Source: Eubacterium sp. (lineage in GTDB: Bacteria > Bacillota > Clostridia > Peptostreptococcales > Anaerovoracaceae). Taken from it: a stretch of 64,000 bases of DNA. This document shows positions 32,485 to 40,766 of the stretch, piece after piece; within the stretch, counting starts at the first letter, position 1; each line of letters opens with the position of its first letter. The position numbers and the translations under genes were made by a program. The DNA lies in NCBI GenBank assembly GCA_021769965.1, contig JAETRU010000003.1, positions 62,001-126,000 of the forward strand, written 5' to 3'. The notes under the pieces were generated by a model. It saw only the letters and a list, made by a program, of their open reading frames with translations, had not been told where the DNA came from and ran no database searches.

Positions 32485-33654
32485 TTATACCCAGCTTGCC
32501 ATAACGCCGGCAAAGACAACGGAAACGATGGATACAGATACCATACCTGCGATGATCATCTTTGGCAGGATATTCTGCAGGATCACTTCCTTTTCCTCTT
32601 CGCTGTCTGCGACAGCTTTCGCGACTTCAGTCGGAACGATCATAGTTCCAGGGAAGCCAAAGAGGGCAGTCACGCCCAGAGCGCAGGACATGTACCAGCT
32701 CTGGTGGAAGATCTTTCCGATGAGAATGGATACAACCGCGCAGCATGCCAGGCCGACAACAACGACAACTGCCAGCGGTTTGATCATGGACAGAACCAGC
32801 GCCGGAGTGGTGTTGGCAAGACTTGCGAATACGTTGACGAGGACTGCGCCGATGACGAAGGTAAAGCCGTTGGCTTTTGTCAGAGAAGCCTCATCAAGGA
32901 AGCCGATTTCTTTGAAGATAACGCCAAGGATCAGGCAGATGACCAGCATGTTGACATTACCGTTTGTCAGACCGGACAGCCACTGAGCGAGACATGCAAC
33001 GATGGCGAGTTTTGCGATCAGATAGTTTGGTCCGTTGTAATCCTCCGGTGTTTTCGGGAAAATGCGGAAAGCCGGTTTCGCAGCGTCGTCATCCAGCGGT
33101 TTGCTGAGCATCAGCTCGCCGGACGCGATCTGACCCTTCAGACGCAGGGCTTCTTTCTTGCAGAGGAAGGAAGCGATCGGAAAGCCTACAACACCCTGAA
33201 TCACGAGGACGAGGGAACCGAAGACGATAACCGATTCACCGGCATTTTTCAGTGCATCGCTCATTACAACAAATGCTACAACACCGCCGCCCAGGATCGG
33301 AGCGCCGATCAGAGCCATAGCCTTATCGATGATCATGCCGCCGATAAAGTAAACGCCGAGACAGATCGCTACAGTGGAGCAGAGTACGATGATCACAGTT
33401 TTCCATTCCTTGATTAAGTCCTTCAGTTTGATGGTAGTACCCATATGTACCAGAAGCAGACCGACTGTCACGCTGGCAAAGCCCTGCAGGGCAGAATCAG
33501 CAAAGATAGTTGCAGGCAGTCCGTTCCAGAAACCGATGGCAAAGACTACGGAAGCAACAAACAGCATGGAGATAATTGCTTTTGTTTTGGTGGCGATCAT
33601 ATCGCCCAGTGCGTAGACAATCATGATAATTGTCAGTGCGTATAATCCGTTCAT
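32485..33654 (-). CDS. Multi-spanning membrane carrier of unknown substrate
   Basis: A 389-residue protein with about eleven hydrophobic segments and a hydrophilic loop near 185-220. Glycine-rich stretches PILGGGVVAFVVMSDALKNAGE and ALGVTALFGFPGTMIVPTEV recall re-entrant loops of GltS/CitS-like or DUF3100-type secondary carriers, but I cannot assign it with certainty. It lies 34 bases downstream of an M20 hydrolase in the same direction and divergent from a LysR gene, resembling abgR-abgA-abgT arrangements. Start ATG 33654 follows AAGAAAGGAA on the minus strand; an in-frame TTG lies further up. Confidence 0.72.
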   Translation of the reverse strand: MNGLYALTIIMIVYALGDMIATKTKAIISMLFVASVVFAIGFWNGLPATIFADSALQGFASVTVGLLLVHMGTTIKLKDLIKEWKTVIIVLCSTVAICLGVYFIGGMIIDKAMALIGAPILGGGVVAFVVMSDALKNAGESVIVFGSLVLVIQGVVGFPIASFLCKKEALRLKGQIASGELMLSKPLDDDAAKPAFRIFPKTPEDYNGPNYLIAKLAIVACLAQWLSGLTNGNVNMLVICLILGVIFKEIGFLDEASLTKANGFTFVIGAVLVNVFASLANTTPALVLSMIKPLAVVVVVGLACCAVVSILIGKIFHQSWYMSCALGVTALFGFPGTMIVPTEVAKAVADSEEEKEVILQNILPKMIIAGMVSVSIVSVVFAGVMASWV

Positions 33655-33688
33655 GATAATTCCTTTCTTAAGTTCAATGATACAAATG

Positions 33689-34867
33689 TTACTTGTGATT
33701 TGCAAGCCAGTTTATTGCGCAGTTTACGTGAACCGCCGCGCCGTAAGGCAGTGCCTCTTCATCTAAAACAGCTTTTGGATTGTGCATGGAGTAAGCATAG
33801 CCGTCATCCGGACTTCCCGCGGAGATATTGGCGAAGAAGGTCGGCACGTGACTGCAGAGATTGGCAAAGTCTTCCGAGCCTTTGACCGGCGGGATGACTT
33901 CCACTTTCTTCATGACTTCTGCCGCGTAGCCAGCCATTTCAGCGGCAAGGTCAGGATCATTGATATTCGGCGCGACGCCTGCGATATACTCTGTGACAGC
34001 TTCCGCGCGCCATGCGGAAGCGATGCCGGATGCGATTTCGCGGACCCGCTCTTGCATCAGCGCCCGGTACTGGGGATTGTAGGCTCTGAAATTTCCCATG
34101 ATCACCGCCTCGTCAGGAATGACGTTGGACGCGTTTCCGCCGTGGAGGCTGCCGATAGAAAGAATCGCTTTTTCGTCTGCCGGAAGCTCCAGAGCGAGCA
34201 GCTGCTGCAGCGCTGTTACGATAGCGGATGCGGCGCTGACTGCGGAAATTCCCTGAAAAGCGCAGCTTCCGTGGGCAGATCGGCCTTTGACCTTGATTTT
34301 GAATTCGTCAGCTGACGGCATCATCTGACGGGCCGCGTAAGTCATCGTTCCCGCATGGAGGTCAAAATCTCCGCATGGACCGAAATTCATGTGCAGTCCC
34401 ATGGCCGCGTCGACTTTTGGATTTTCCAGAATACCCGCGTCGATCATCTTCTGAGAACCCAGCAGGGTTTCTTCTCCTGCCTGAAACATCAGCTTAACTG
34501 TACCGGAAAGTTCGCTTTCGTGAGCCTTCAAAATTTTCGCCGCAGCAAGCAGCATAGCGGTATGGGCGTCGTGGCCGCAGGAATGGCAGGCGCCGTCTTT
34601 GCAGGCAAAGGGAAGGCCTGTATCCTCTGTCTGGGGCAGCGCGTCCATATCGGCGCGAAGGAGAAGAACCGGGCTGCCGCTTCCGATGGTGCAGGTGATT
34701 CCGCCGCCCAGAGGCTTTGGCTCGCAGCCTATGGAGCAAAGGGTGTCTGTCACAAGTTTTTTTGTCTTCGGCAGGTCGAATGCCAGTTCCGCGTTTTCGT
34801 GTATCTGCCTGCGGAGACTGATGATTTCTTCTTTCATGGACATGGCTTCTTGTAGAACCTGATGCAT
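33689..34867 (-). CDS. M20 family amidohydrolase (amidohydrolase/hippuricase type)
   Basis: A 392-residue M20D metallopeptidase. Metal ligands lie in SCGHDAHTAM near 95 and QAGEETLLGS near 127; the dimerisation domain follows at about 175-290; and SEDFANLCSHVPTFF gives the last ligand region. Family members hydrolyse N-acyl amino acids such as hippurate or N-acetyl-diaminopimelate. ATG 34867 follows AAGAGGTGA on the minus strand. First gene of a two-gene unit with the carrier, read away from the LysR gene. Confidence 0.88.
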   Translation of the reverse strand: MHQVLQEAMSMKEEIISLRRQIHENAELAFDLPKTKKLVTDTLCSIGCEPKPLGGGITCTIGSGSPVLLLRADMDALPQTEDTGLPFACKDGACHSCGHDAHTAMLLAAAKILKAHESELSGTVKLMFQAGEETLLGSQKMIDAGILENPKVDAAMGLHMNFGPCGDFDLHAGTMTYAARQMMPSADEFKIKVKGRSAHGSCAFQGISAVSAASAIVTALQQLLALELPADEKAILSIGSLHGGNASNVIPDEAVIMGNFRAYNPQYRALMQERVREIASGIASAWRAEAVTEYIAGVAPNINDPDLAAEMAGYAAEVMKKVEVIPPVKGSEDFANLCSHVPTFFANISAGSPDDGYAYSMHNPKAVLDEEALPYGAAVHVNCAINWLANHK

Positions 34868-34921
34868 ATTGTTCACCTCTTTTCTTTGAGAAAATTTTCT
34901 GAAATAATTGTATCGCTGTCG

Positions 34922-34950
34922 TTGCAAAATGGGAAATAATTAGATATAAT
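34922..34950 (+). promoter_or_regulatory. Promoter of the LysR gene
   Basis: TTGCAA (34922-34927) and TATAAT (34945-34950), spacer 17. It lies in the 131-base gap between the divergent M20 and LysR genes, where LysR proteins usually bind. Confidence 0.75.
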
Positions 34951-34998
34951 ACGGTTATAAGATGAAGTTATAAGCAGATGTCCGGAAAGGAAATCATT

Positions 34999-35889
34999 AT
35001 GGAAATTCGCCAGGTCTATTATGTGCTGGAAGTAGCAAAACAGCGAAGCTTTTCAAAGGCAGCAGAAGCGCTGTTTGTCAGTCAGCCGGCAATCAGCCAG
35101 CAGATTCACGCCTTAGAAGAAGAGCTGCAGACAAAGCTGTTTAAAAGAGATACGCACAATGTGGTACTGACTGCGGAAGGGGAGAAGTTTTGTTCTTATG
35201 CGAAAGATGTGGTGGGATCTGTAAATAAACTGCTTGCTGCCTTTGGACAGAGTACCGCTGATAATAAAACGATGATCCGCATTGGCGTATTCCCGTTTTA
35301 TAAGGCTTCAGGACTGGTGTCTATTATCAACGATTTCTTTATTGAGAGGCAGAATGTCATCGGCACCATTAGAGTCGTAGAAAATTACAGAGCGTATGAA
35401 ATGCTGGAAGAGGGGGAACTGGATTTTATCATCATTAAGTCGCGCATAGAAAACGCAAAACGCCCCAATGTCCGGTATGAGATTTTACGTACAGAAAACC
35501 TGAATGTGCTGATCAGTAGTCGGAATCCAGTGGCAAAGGAAGAAAAAATGAAAATTACAGACCTTTCAAAGGTGCCGCTTTTGACAGGGGAAAGTGATTC
35601 GCATTTTTTTAATGAAATGAAAGAACTTTATGAGCGGTATAATGTAGATTTCAATGTAGCATTTATGAATACGCAGGAAACAGATATCATGCTGGATATG
35701 GTGCAGGCCGGCACCGGAATTCTGCTTGTAACAGATACAGTAGCAAAGAGCTATGAAAGTGAGAATATTACTGCGCTTCCGCTTGAGCCTGCGCAGGAGG
35801 TGCTGACTTTTCTGGCATGGAAAAAGAGCTGGAGGCTTTCCGGCGCGTATACCGCCTTTAAGAATTATATTTTAGAGCGGTTTCAGTGA
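34999..35889 (+). CDS. LysR family transcriptional regulator
   Basis: A 296-residue LysR regulator. The winged helix covers 1-60 (VAKQRSFSKAAEALFVSQPAISQQIHALE, quoted in overlapping parts elsewhere), followed by a linker helix and an effector domain with two sub-domains (about 90-296). It is divergent from the M20-carrier pair, the normal position for a LysR activator of neighbouring genes; its effector is probably the substrate or product of that hydrolase. ATG 34999 follows GGAAAGGA; an in-frame ATG at 34978 is less likely. The gene is more AT-rich than those on either side. Confidence 0.9.
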   Translation: MEIRQVYYVLEVAKQRSFSKAAEALFVSQPAISQQIHALEEELQTKLFKRDTHNVVLTAEGEKFCSYAKDVVGSVNKLLAAFGQSTADNKTMIRIGVFPFYKASGLVSIINDFFIERQNVIGTIRVVENYRAYEMLEEGELDFIIIKSRIENAKRPNVRYEILRTENLNVLISSRNPVAKEEKMKITDLSKVPLLTGESDSHFFNEMKELYERYNVDFNVAFMNTQETDIMLDMVQAGTGILLVTDTVAKSYESENITALPLEPAQEVLTFLAWKKSWRLSGAYTAFKNYILERFQ

Positions 35890-35913
35890 TTTAAAGAACC
35901 GGCAGCGCGTCGG

Positions 35914-36206
35914 ATTGAGCAAAATCGAAGAATTTGCCCCGTTTTGCTCAATTATCCGGGACCGCCGGGCAGCCTGATTGAGCAAAATTAAAGAGTTTAG
36001 CCCGTTTTGCTCAATTATCCGGGATCACCGGGCAGCTGAATTGAGCAAAATCGAAGAATTTAGCCCGTTTTGCTCAATTATCCGGGACCGCCGGGCAACT
36101 GGATTGAGCAAAATCGAAGGATTTGCCCCGCTTTGCTCAATTATCCGGGACCATCGGGCAGCCGGATTGAGCAAAATCAAAGAATTTGCCCCGTTTTGCT
36201 CAATTC
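35914..36206. repeat. Tandem repeat, 63-bp unit, five copies (last partial)
   Basis: Five copies start at 35915, 36978-1000 equivalents aside: 35915, 35978, 36041, 36104 and 36167, exactly 63 bp apart. Each holds TTGAGCAAAA and, 17 bases later, TTTTGCTCAA, a 10-bp inverted repeat, then ATTATCCGGGAC and CGGGCAGC. The fifth copy breaks off after TTTTGCTCAATT. Copies differ at a few scattered bases. Because 63 is a multiple of three, open frames run through on both strands; I treat these as chance. The 353-base gap between lysR and alr holds little else. Confidence 0.95.
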
Positions 36207-36242
36207 CTCGAAGGCTCTCGAAGGCTGCGGTGCCGCCCGCTT

Positions 36243-37364
36243 CTATTTCACATATACCCGCGGCGGTCTTGCCATGATGCGGGCAATAATATCGTTTTTG
36301 TTGGTGCCTGCCAGATGGGAGGCATCTTCGATCGTCATGGAGCCGTCGCTTCCGTCTCCATAGATGATGGCTTCCATGCCTTCGCAGACGCCGGGTACAT
36401 CGGTAACGTCGGCCATGCACTGGTCCATGCAGATGACGCCAATAATAGGTACGCGGACACCTTCGATGATGACATATCCTTTATCCCTCATGTTGCGCGG
36501 ATAGCCGTCCGCATAGCCGAACGGCAGGGTGGCGATGACGCTGTCACGATCCGCTTTCCAGAGATAGTCGTAGCTGACGCCTTCTCCCGCAGGGATCCGA
36601 TGCAGCTGGGAAATGGCGCTGCGGAAGGTCAGGGCCTGCTTTACAGGAAGGTGTCCTTTTTCAAAACCGATCATGCCGTAGATCAAAGCGCCCGGACGAA
36701 TCATGTTGAGACGGTACCGGGGTGCGTCTACACAGGCGATGCTGTCAGCCAGATGTTTATAGCGGAAGCTGCAGCCGCGGTTTTCCAGTTTTTCTATGAA
36801 ATCCATGAAGAGGCCGAACTGCTCCTCGTCTTCGGCGTCTCCTGCCAGAGCGAGATGGCTGAAGATGCCCTCTACTTCCAGAGAGTTCAGCTGGAACATG
36901 GCAGCGATCTCATCGGCAAAGGCATCAGACGGGATCTGGCCCAGACGATGAAAACCGGTATCTACTTTGATATGAACCTTTGCGGTCTGTCCTGCCCGGC
37001 GGGCAGCGTCAGCGAGGATCTGCGCCTGCTTCAAAGTAAAGACCGTCTGCGTGATGCAGTTTTCGGCGGCATAGTGAAGCAGCCGGTCCGGCGTGTGTCC
37101 CAGAATGAACAGCGGATAGTCAGGGTAGGCGTCACGAAGTTCCAGGGCTTCTGTCAAAGTGGCCACGGCAAGATAGGAAGCGCCGGCTTCCATCAGGGTC
37201 GGCGCGATCTGGACAGCGCCGTGGCCGTAGCCGTTGGCTTTGATCACCGGCATGACGGCTACGTCAGGGCCGGCCATACCGCGGATCAAAGCCATGTTTT
37301 CCGCGATTCTTCCCAGATCCACCTTCACATAGGTGTCGCGAAGGATCTCTTCTGTGTTTATCAT
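36243..37364 (-). CDS. alr: Alanine racemase
   Basis: A 373-residue PLP enzyme that interconverts L- and D-alanine. The PLP lysine is Lys42 in VIKANGYGHG; the catalytic tyrosine of the other subunit is in the VSYDYLW region near 270; and PFGYADGYPRN and ICMDQCMADVT are conserved. Instead of standing alone for wall synthesis, it is the third gene of a VanX-M20-alr unit; its ATG overlaps the M20 stop (ATGA). It may therefore serve D-alanine use. Whether another alr exists elsewhere is unknown. Confidence 0.95.
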   Translation of the reverse strand: MINTEEILRDTYVKVDLGRIAENMALIRGMAGPDVAVMPVIKANGYGHGAVQIAPTLMEAGASYLAVATLTEALELRDAYPDYPLFILGHTPDRLLHYAAENCITQTVFTLKQAQILADAARRAGQTAKVHIKVDTGFHRLGQIPSDAFADEIAAMFQLNSLEVEGIFSHLALAGDAEDEEQFGLFMDFIEKLENRGCSFRYKHLADSIACVDAPRYRLNMIRPGALIYGMIGFEKGHLPVKQALTFRSAISQLHRIPAGEGVSYDYLWKADRDSVIATLPFGYADGYPRNMRDKGYVIIEGVRVPIIGVICMDQCMADVTDVPGVCEGMEAIIYGDGSDGSMTIEDASHLAGTNKNDIIARIMARPPRVYVK

Positions 37365-38566
37365 GCTTTGTATTCCTCCTCAAAAATTTTCAGTACTGCC
37401 GCTACCTGGGTCAGGATACCGGTGCGGATACATTCTTCGTCAGGATTGAAGCGGTCGCTGTGGATCGGATAGGCGTCAGCTTCTCCCGGTCTGCGGGCGC
37501 CGATGTTATAATAGAGCCCCCGGCTGCTGTGGCAGAAGAAGGAGAAGTCGTCGGCGCCGAGACTCGGCTGTTTGGTGAGCTTGATGTGCTCTTCGCCCAG
37601 GACTTCCTTTGACGCGTCCATGACCCATTTCAGCAGCTGATCATCATTTTTCAGTGTCGGATAGCCGTCGGCAGAAAATCTGATCTCGCAGGTAGCGCCG
37701 AAGGCCGCCGCAGTCGAGTGACAGAGCTCGGTCAGATACTTTTTGATCCCGGCCATAGCGTCCATGTCGAGAGAACGGATGGTACCGGAAAATACCGCTT
37801 CTCCGGAAATTACGTTTTCCTTGACACCGCTGTTGAATGTTCCCACAGTGATCAGCACGGAGTCCGTAGGATCCATACGTCTTGTAAGGATGGACTGCAG
37901 GCTGGTGATCATGGTGCAGGCCGGCAGCAGGGCGTCGATGCCGTCAGTAGGGTGAGCGCCGTGGCAGGATTTTCCGATAACGCGGACATAGAATTCACAG
38001 CAGGCGGCGTTCATAGCGCCGGGAATGAATTCCACGCTGCCCGCGTCAGTTTTGGTATCTACGTGAAGGCCGAGGACGCTGGTGATCTTCGGGTTTTCCA
38101 GACAGCCTGCCTCGATCATCTGGCGGGCGCCGCCGATGGTTTCTTCAGAAGGCTGAAACAGCAGGCGGACGCTGCCGGGCAGCTGATCCCGCATCTGCAT
38201 CAGAACTTTGGCCGTTCCCAGCAGGATGGCTGTGTGGATATCGTGGCCGCAGGCATGCATAACGCCGGGATTTTCGGATTTAAATGGGATTTCAACCATT
38301 TCTGTAATGGGAAGGGCATCCATGTCAGCACGGATGCCGACACCGCGGGCCTTGTCTTTTCCATAGATGACAGCAGAGATGCCGTTGCCTGCTATGCCTG
38401 ACTCGTAGGGAATCCCCAAAGCCTGCAGCTGCAAGGCGATCAGACGGGCTGTGCCGCTTTCCTGCTCTGAAAGCTCCGGGTGCATATGAAGCTGGCGGCG
38501 GAAAGAGACGGCTTCATCAAAGACGCTGTCTACAGCTGCCAGTAATTGTTTTTTGTCATAATTCAT
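37361..38566 (-). CDS. M20 family amidohydrolase
   Basis: A 401-residue M20D hydrolase with MHACGHDIHTAILLG near 103, QPSEETIGGARQM near 139 and SLGADDFSFFCHSSRG near 340. It is distinct from the other two M20 proteins here. The dimerisation domain contains HGAHPTDGIDAL. Likely substrates are N-acyl amino acids or dipeptides. Start ATG 38566 follows GAGGTCAC on the minus strand, 61 bases after the VanX-like gene; its stop overlaps alr. Confidence 0.88.
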   Translation of the reverse strand: MNYDKKQLLAAVDSVFDEAVSFRRQLHMHPELSEQESGTARLIALQLQALGIPYESGIAGNGISAVIYGKDKARGVGIRADMDALPITEMVEIPFKSENPGVMHACGHDIHTAILLGTAKVLMQMRDQLPGSVRLLFQPSEETIGGARQMIEAGCLENPKITSVLGLHVDTKTDAGSVEFIPGAMNAACCEFYVRVIGKSCHGAHPTDGIDALLPACTMITSLQSILTRRMDPTDSVLITVGTFNSGVKENVISGEAVFSGTIRSLDMDAMAGIKKYLTELCHSTAAAFGATCEIRFSADGYPTLKNDDQLLKWVMDASKEVLGEEHIKLTKQPSLGADDFSFFCHSSRGLYYNIGARRPGEADAYPIHSDRFNPDEECIRTGILTQVAAVLKIFEEEYKA

Positions 38567-38627
38567 GTGTGACCTCCTCTATATATAAACAGTATAATGC
38601 AAGATTCGTGCCGATAGAAGAGTAAAT

Positions 38628-39209
38628 TTAACTCTGATCCTCATCAAAGCAGATGTCGGAATACGGAACAGGCTCTGTTTTCCGGTCATAAAAGTGCCAC
38701 CATTCACCGGAGTAAGGGGTAAACCCGGCGGCAGTCATGATATCCCGCAGATATTCCGCGTTTTTTCGAGCTTCGCCTGTTGTCGTCGGACAGTCCAAGC
38801 GGGCCCTTTCTGTAAAATCATCCAGACCGCTTGGCATCAGTATCTCTTTTCCGTCAGCGTCACAGAGAGTCACGTCAACGCACTGTCCGTTCATATGAGA
38901 ATTTTTAAACTGTGTCATTGTTTTCATATCCGGCGGGTAGGCGACATAGTCGTTATCCTGCACCAGGTCCCAGAATCTCTGCTGGGCGCTGACAGGCCGG
39001 TAAGCGTCCCAGACCTTCATGCGGAAACCGTCCTTCTTCGCAAGTTCTTTGGCTTTAATGAGCCGTTTAGCAGTATGGACATCGATATAACACTCACCAG
39101 AGGTATATACGATGCTGCCGGTAAAATTGTCAGGCGTCGCGTAGGCCAGATCGATGATAAACTCATCGTCTACATCTAAAAGACGCACCAGATTTTTATA
39201 TTGTCGCAT
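38628..39209 (-). CDS. D-alanyl-D-alanine dipeptidase, VanX/DdpX family (M15D)
   Basis: A 193-residue zinc D,D-dipeptidase. It keeps the VanX catalytic set: Arg71 in DAYRP, zinc ligands His105 and Asp112 in SHMNGQCVD, Glu169 and His172 in GEWWHF. VanX enzymes cut D-Ala-D-Ala but not longer peptides. Here it has no vanH, vanA, vanR or vanS neighbours; it is followed by an M20 hydrolase and alanine racemase. This favours use of D-Ala-D-Ala as a nutrient, as with E. coli DdpX, over glycopeptide resistance. RBS AAGGAGA on the minus strand. No signal peptide, so cytosolic. Confidence 0.92.
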   Translation of the reverse strand: MRQYKNLVRLLDVDDEFIIDLAYATPDNFTGSIVYTSGECYIDVHTAKRLIKAKELAKKDGFRMKVWDAYRPVSAQQRFWDLVQDNDYVAYPPDMKTMTQFKNSHMNGQCVDVTLCDADGKEILMPSGLDDFTERARLDCPTTTGEARKNAEYLRDIMTAAGFTPYSGEWWHFYDRKTEPVPYSDICFDEDQS

Positions 39210-39485
39210 AGCAGTCTCCTTAAATTTTATCTACCTATAAGTTAAGCAGAAAACCTGTCCCAATGCAAGTCAAAAAAGCCAGGGAGGAGTTTCCTAAAAA
39301 GAACCTTTTAGGTGATTTTTTGCATTTTAACAGTAAATTCCGTCAAAACAACTCCGGATTCGACAAAAGTGTCGTATCAAGACACTATAGACGCAAAGGT
39401 TTCCTCTAAAGACACCGCGCGGCATTTGTCTCAGCAGGTTTTTTTCTATAAAATAACTTCATATTTTTTATTACGAGGTGAGATG
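39210..39485. other. Intergenic region between the VanX-like gene and brnQ
   Basis: Divergent promoter region of 276 bases. On the plus strand, CGACA and TGTCG flank AAAG near 39360, and GTGTC and GACAC flank seven bases directly after it, giving overlapping inverted repeats. I found no convincing T-box or riboswitch. On the minus strand TTGCAT and TTAACT with a 17-base spacer may serve the VanX-like gene. Confidence 0.45.
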
Positions 39486-40757
39486 ATGAACAGAATTAAA
39501 ACAGTAGATTCCCTGACGATCGGCTTTGCTCTCTTTGCCATGTTTTTCGGCGCGGAGAATCTTATTTTTCCGCCGTTCTTAGGCTGGGAGTCAGGCGGCT
39601 CCTGGATGATCGGTTTTATCTGCTTTATTTTTATCGATATCGGCATGAGCCTGCTGGCCATGATCGCGGTCTCCAGGCAGGAAAAGGGCGCGGAAGGCCT
39701 GACCGGCCGACTGGGCGCAAAGATCTCCACCATACTTCTGGCGGTAAACTGCCTGTGCATCGGTCCTTTTGTCGCTATTCCCAGAACCGCGTCGATCACC
39801 TATGAGATCGGAATCGCCCCTAACTTTGGCACTCTGAATTCCTGGGCATGTACAGCAGTATTTTTCTTCATAGCATTTCTGCTCAGCGTGCGGCAGAGCA
39901 GAGTGGTAGATCTGGTGGGAAAATTCATGGCGCCGGTGATGTTCGCCGCTCTGCTTGTGCTGATCGGAAAGGGTATCGTTTCTCCTATCGGTGAGACCGG
40001 TCCTGCGGCGGCAACAGGCAGTGTAGTTCGAAGCGGGCTGCTGTCAGGCTATCAGACCATGGACATGATGGCGGCGTATATTTTTTCAGTAGCGATTCTT
40101 TTGACCATCCGTCAGAAAGGATATACAGGACAGAAAGAACAATCGGCGCTATTTTTGCGAGGGGGCCTTGTGGCGACTGCGCTGCTGGTCGTTGTTTACG
40201 GAGGTCTTGCATATATCGGCGCGACTATGTCTGTCTCTGTGAAAGAGACGATGTCTCAGCCGCAGCTTCTGATCCTGCTGACGGAACAGCTTCTCGGAAA
40301 GCCGGGTCTGGCGCTGCTTGGAGTCATCGTGGCTTTTGCCTGCCTGACGACTGCCGTGGGACTGCTTACCTCTATCGCATCCTTCTTCGCGGAAAAAACA
40401 GGCGTGAGATATGAGACCATGGTAGCGGGTTTCACACTGATCTCATGGGCGATCTCCAACTTTGGCACGGCGGCGATCATTTCTATGGCCGCCCCGGTGC
40501 TGGATCTGATCTATCCTGTACTGATCGTGCTGGTCGTATTCGGGCTGGCAGACAGATTCATCCATCAGGATACTACGTACCGTTTCGCTGCTTTCGGCGC
40601 TTTCGCGGCGTCAGCATTGCTGCAGATCGGAAATATTCTCAGAATCGATATCTTCGCGAGTCTGCTGCCGCTTTCCGACCTGGGATTTGGCTGGCTGATC
40701 CCCGCGGGACTCTTCGCAGCAGCCGGGTTTATGAAACAGAAAAGCATCCATCGCTGA
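39486..40757 (+). CDS. brnQ: Branched-chain amino acid carrier BrnQ
   Basis: A 423-residue LIVCS family carrier with 12 membrane helices that brings in leucine, isoleucine and valine with Na+ or H+. The N-terminal IGFALFAMFFGAENLIFPPFLG and IGPFVAIPRTASITYEIGI are strongly typical. Two ATG codons (39483, 39486) follow GAGGTGAG; I take the second for spacing. It is divergent from the VanX-like gene and convergent with the XRE gene, whose end is 9 bases away. Confidence 0.95.
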   Translation: MNRIKTVDSLTIGFALFAMFFGAENLIFPPFLGWESGGSWMIGFICFIFIDIGMSLLAMIAVSRQEKGAEGLTGRLGAKISTILLAVNCLCIGPFVAIPRTASITYEIGIAPNFGTLNSWACTAVFFFIAFLLSVRQSRVVDLVGKFMAPVMFAALLVLIGKGIVSPIGETGPAAATGSVVRSGLLSGYQTMDMMAAYIFSVAILLTIRQKGYTGQKEQSALFLRGGLVATALLVVVYGGLAYIGATMSVSVKETMSQPQLLILLTEQLLGKPGLALLGVIVAFACLTTAVGLLTSIASFFAEKTGVRYETMVAGFTLISWAISNFGTAAIISMAAPVLDLIYPVLIVLVVFGLADRFIHQDTTYRFAAFGAFAASALLQIGNILRIDIFASLLPLSDLGFGWLIPAGLFAAAGFMKQKSIHR

Positions 40758-40766
40758 GCCTGACTG

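Noticed and set aside
35914..36206. CRISPR array
   Set aside because: Units are directly contiguous and nearly identical over their full length; there are no unique spacers and no cas genes.
35978..36277. Open frames with a 21-residue repeat (LSKIEEFSPFCSIIRD-type) through the 63-bp units, on both strands
   Set aside because: The unit is a multiple of three so any stop-free unit stays open; no RBS, and the unit shows nucleotide-level inverted repeats rather than codon-type variation.
36186..37472. 428-codon plus-strand frame antisense to alr
   Set aside because: alr on the minus strand is unambiguous; the plus frame has no RBS and no motif.
38628..39209. Vancomycin resistance cluster suggested by the VanX-like gene
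   Set aside because: No vanH, vanA/B ligase, or VanRS two-component genes in the neighbourhood.
39210..39485. T-box leader before brnQ
   Set aside because: No AGGGTGG-type T-box sequence and no terminator/antiterminator pair found.
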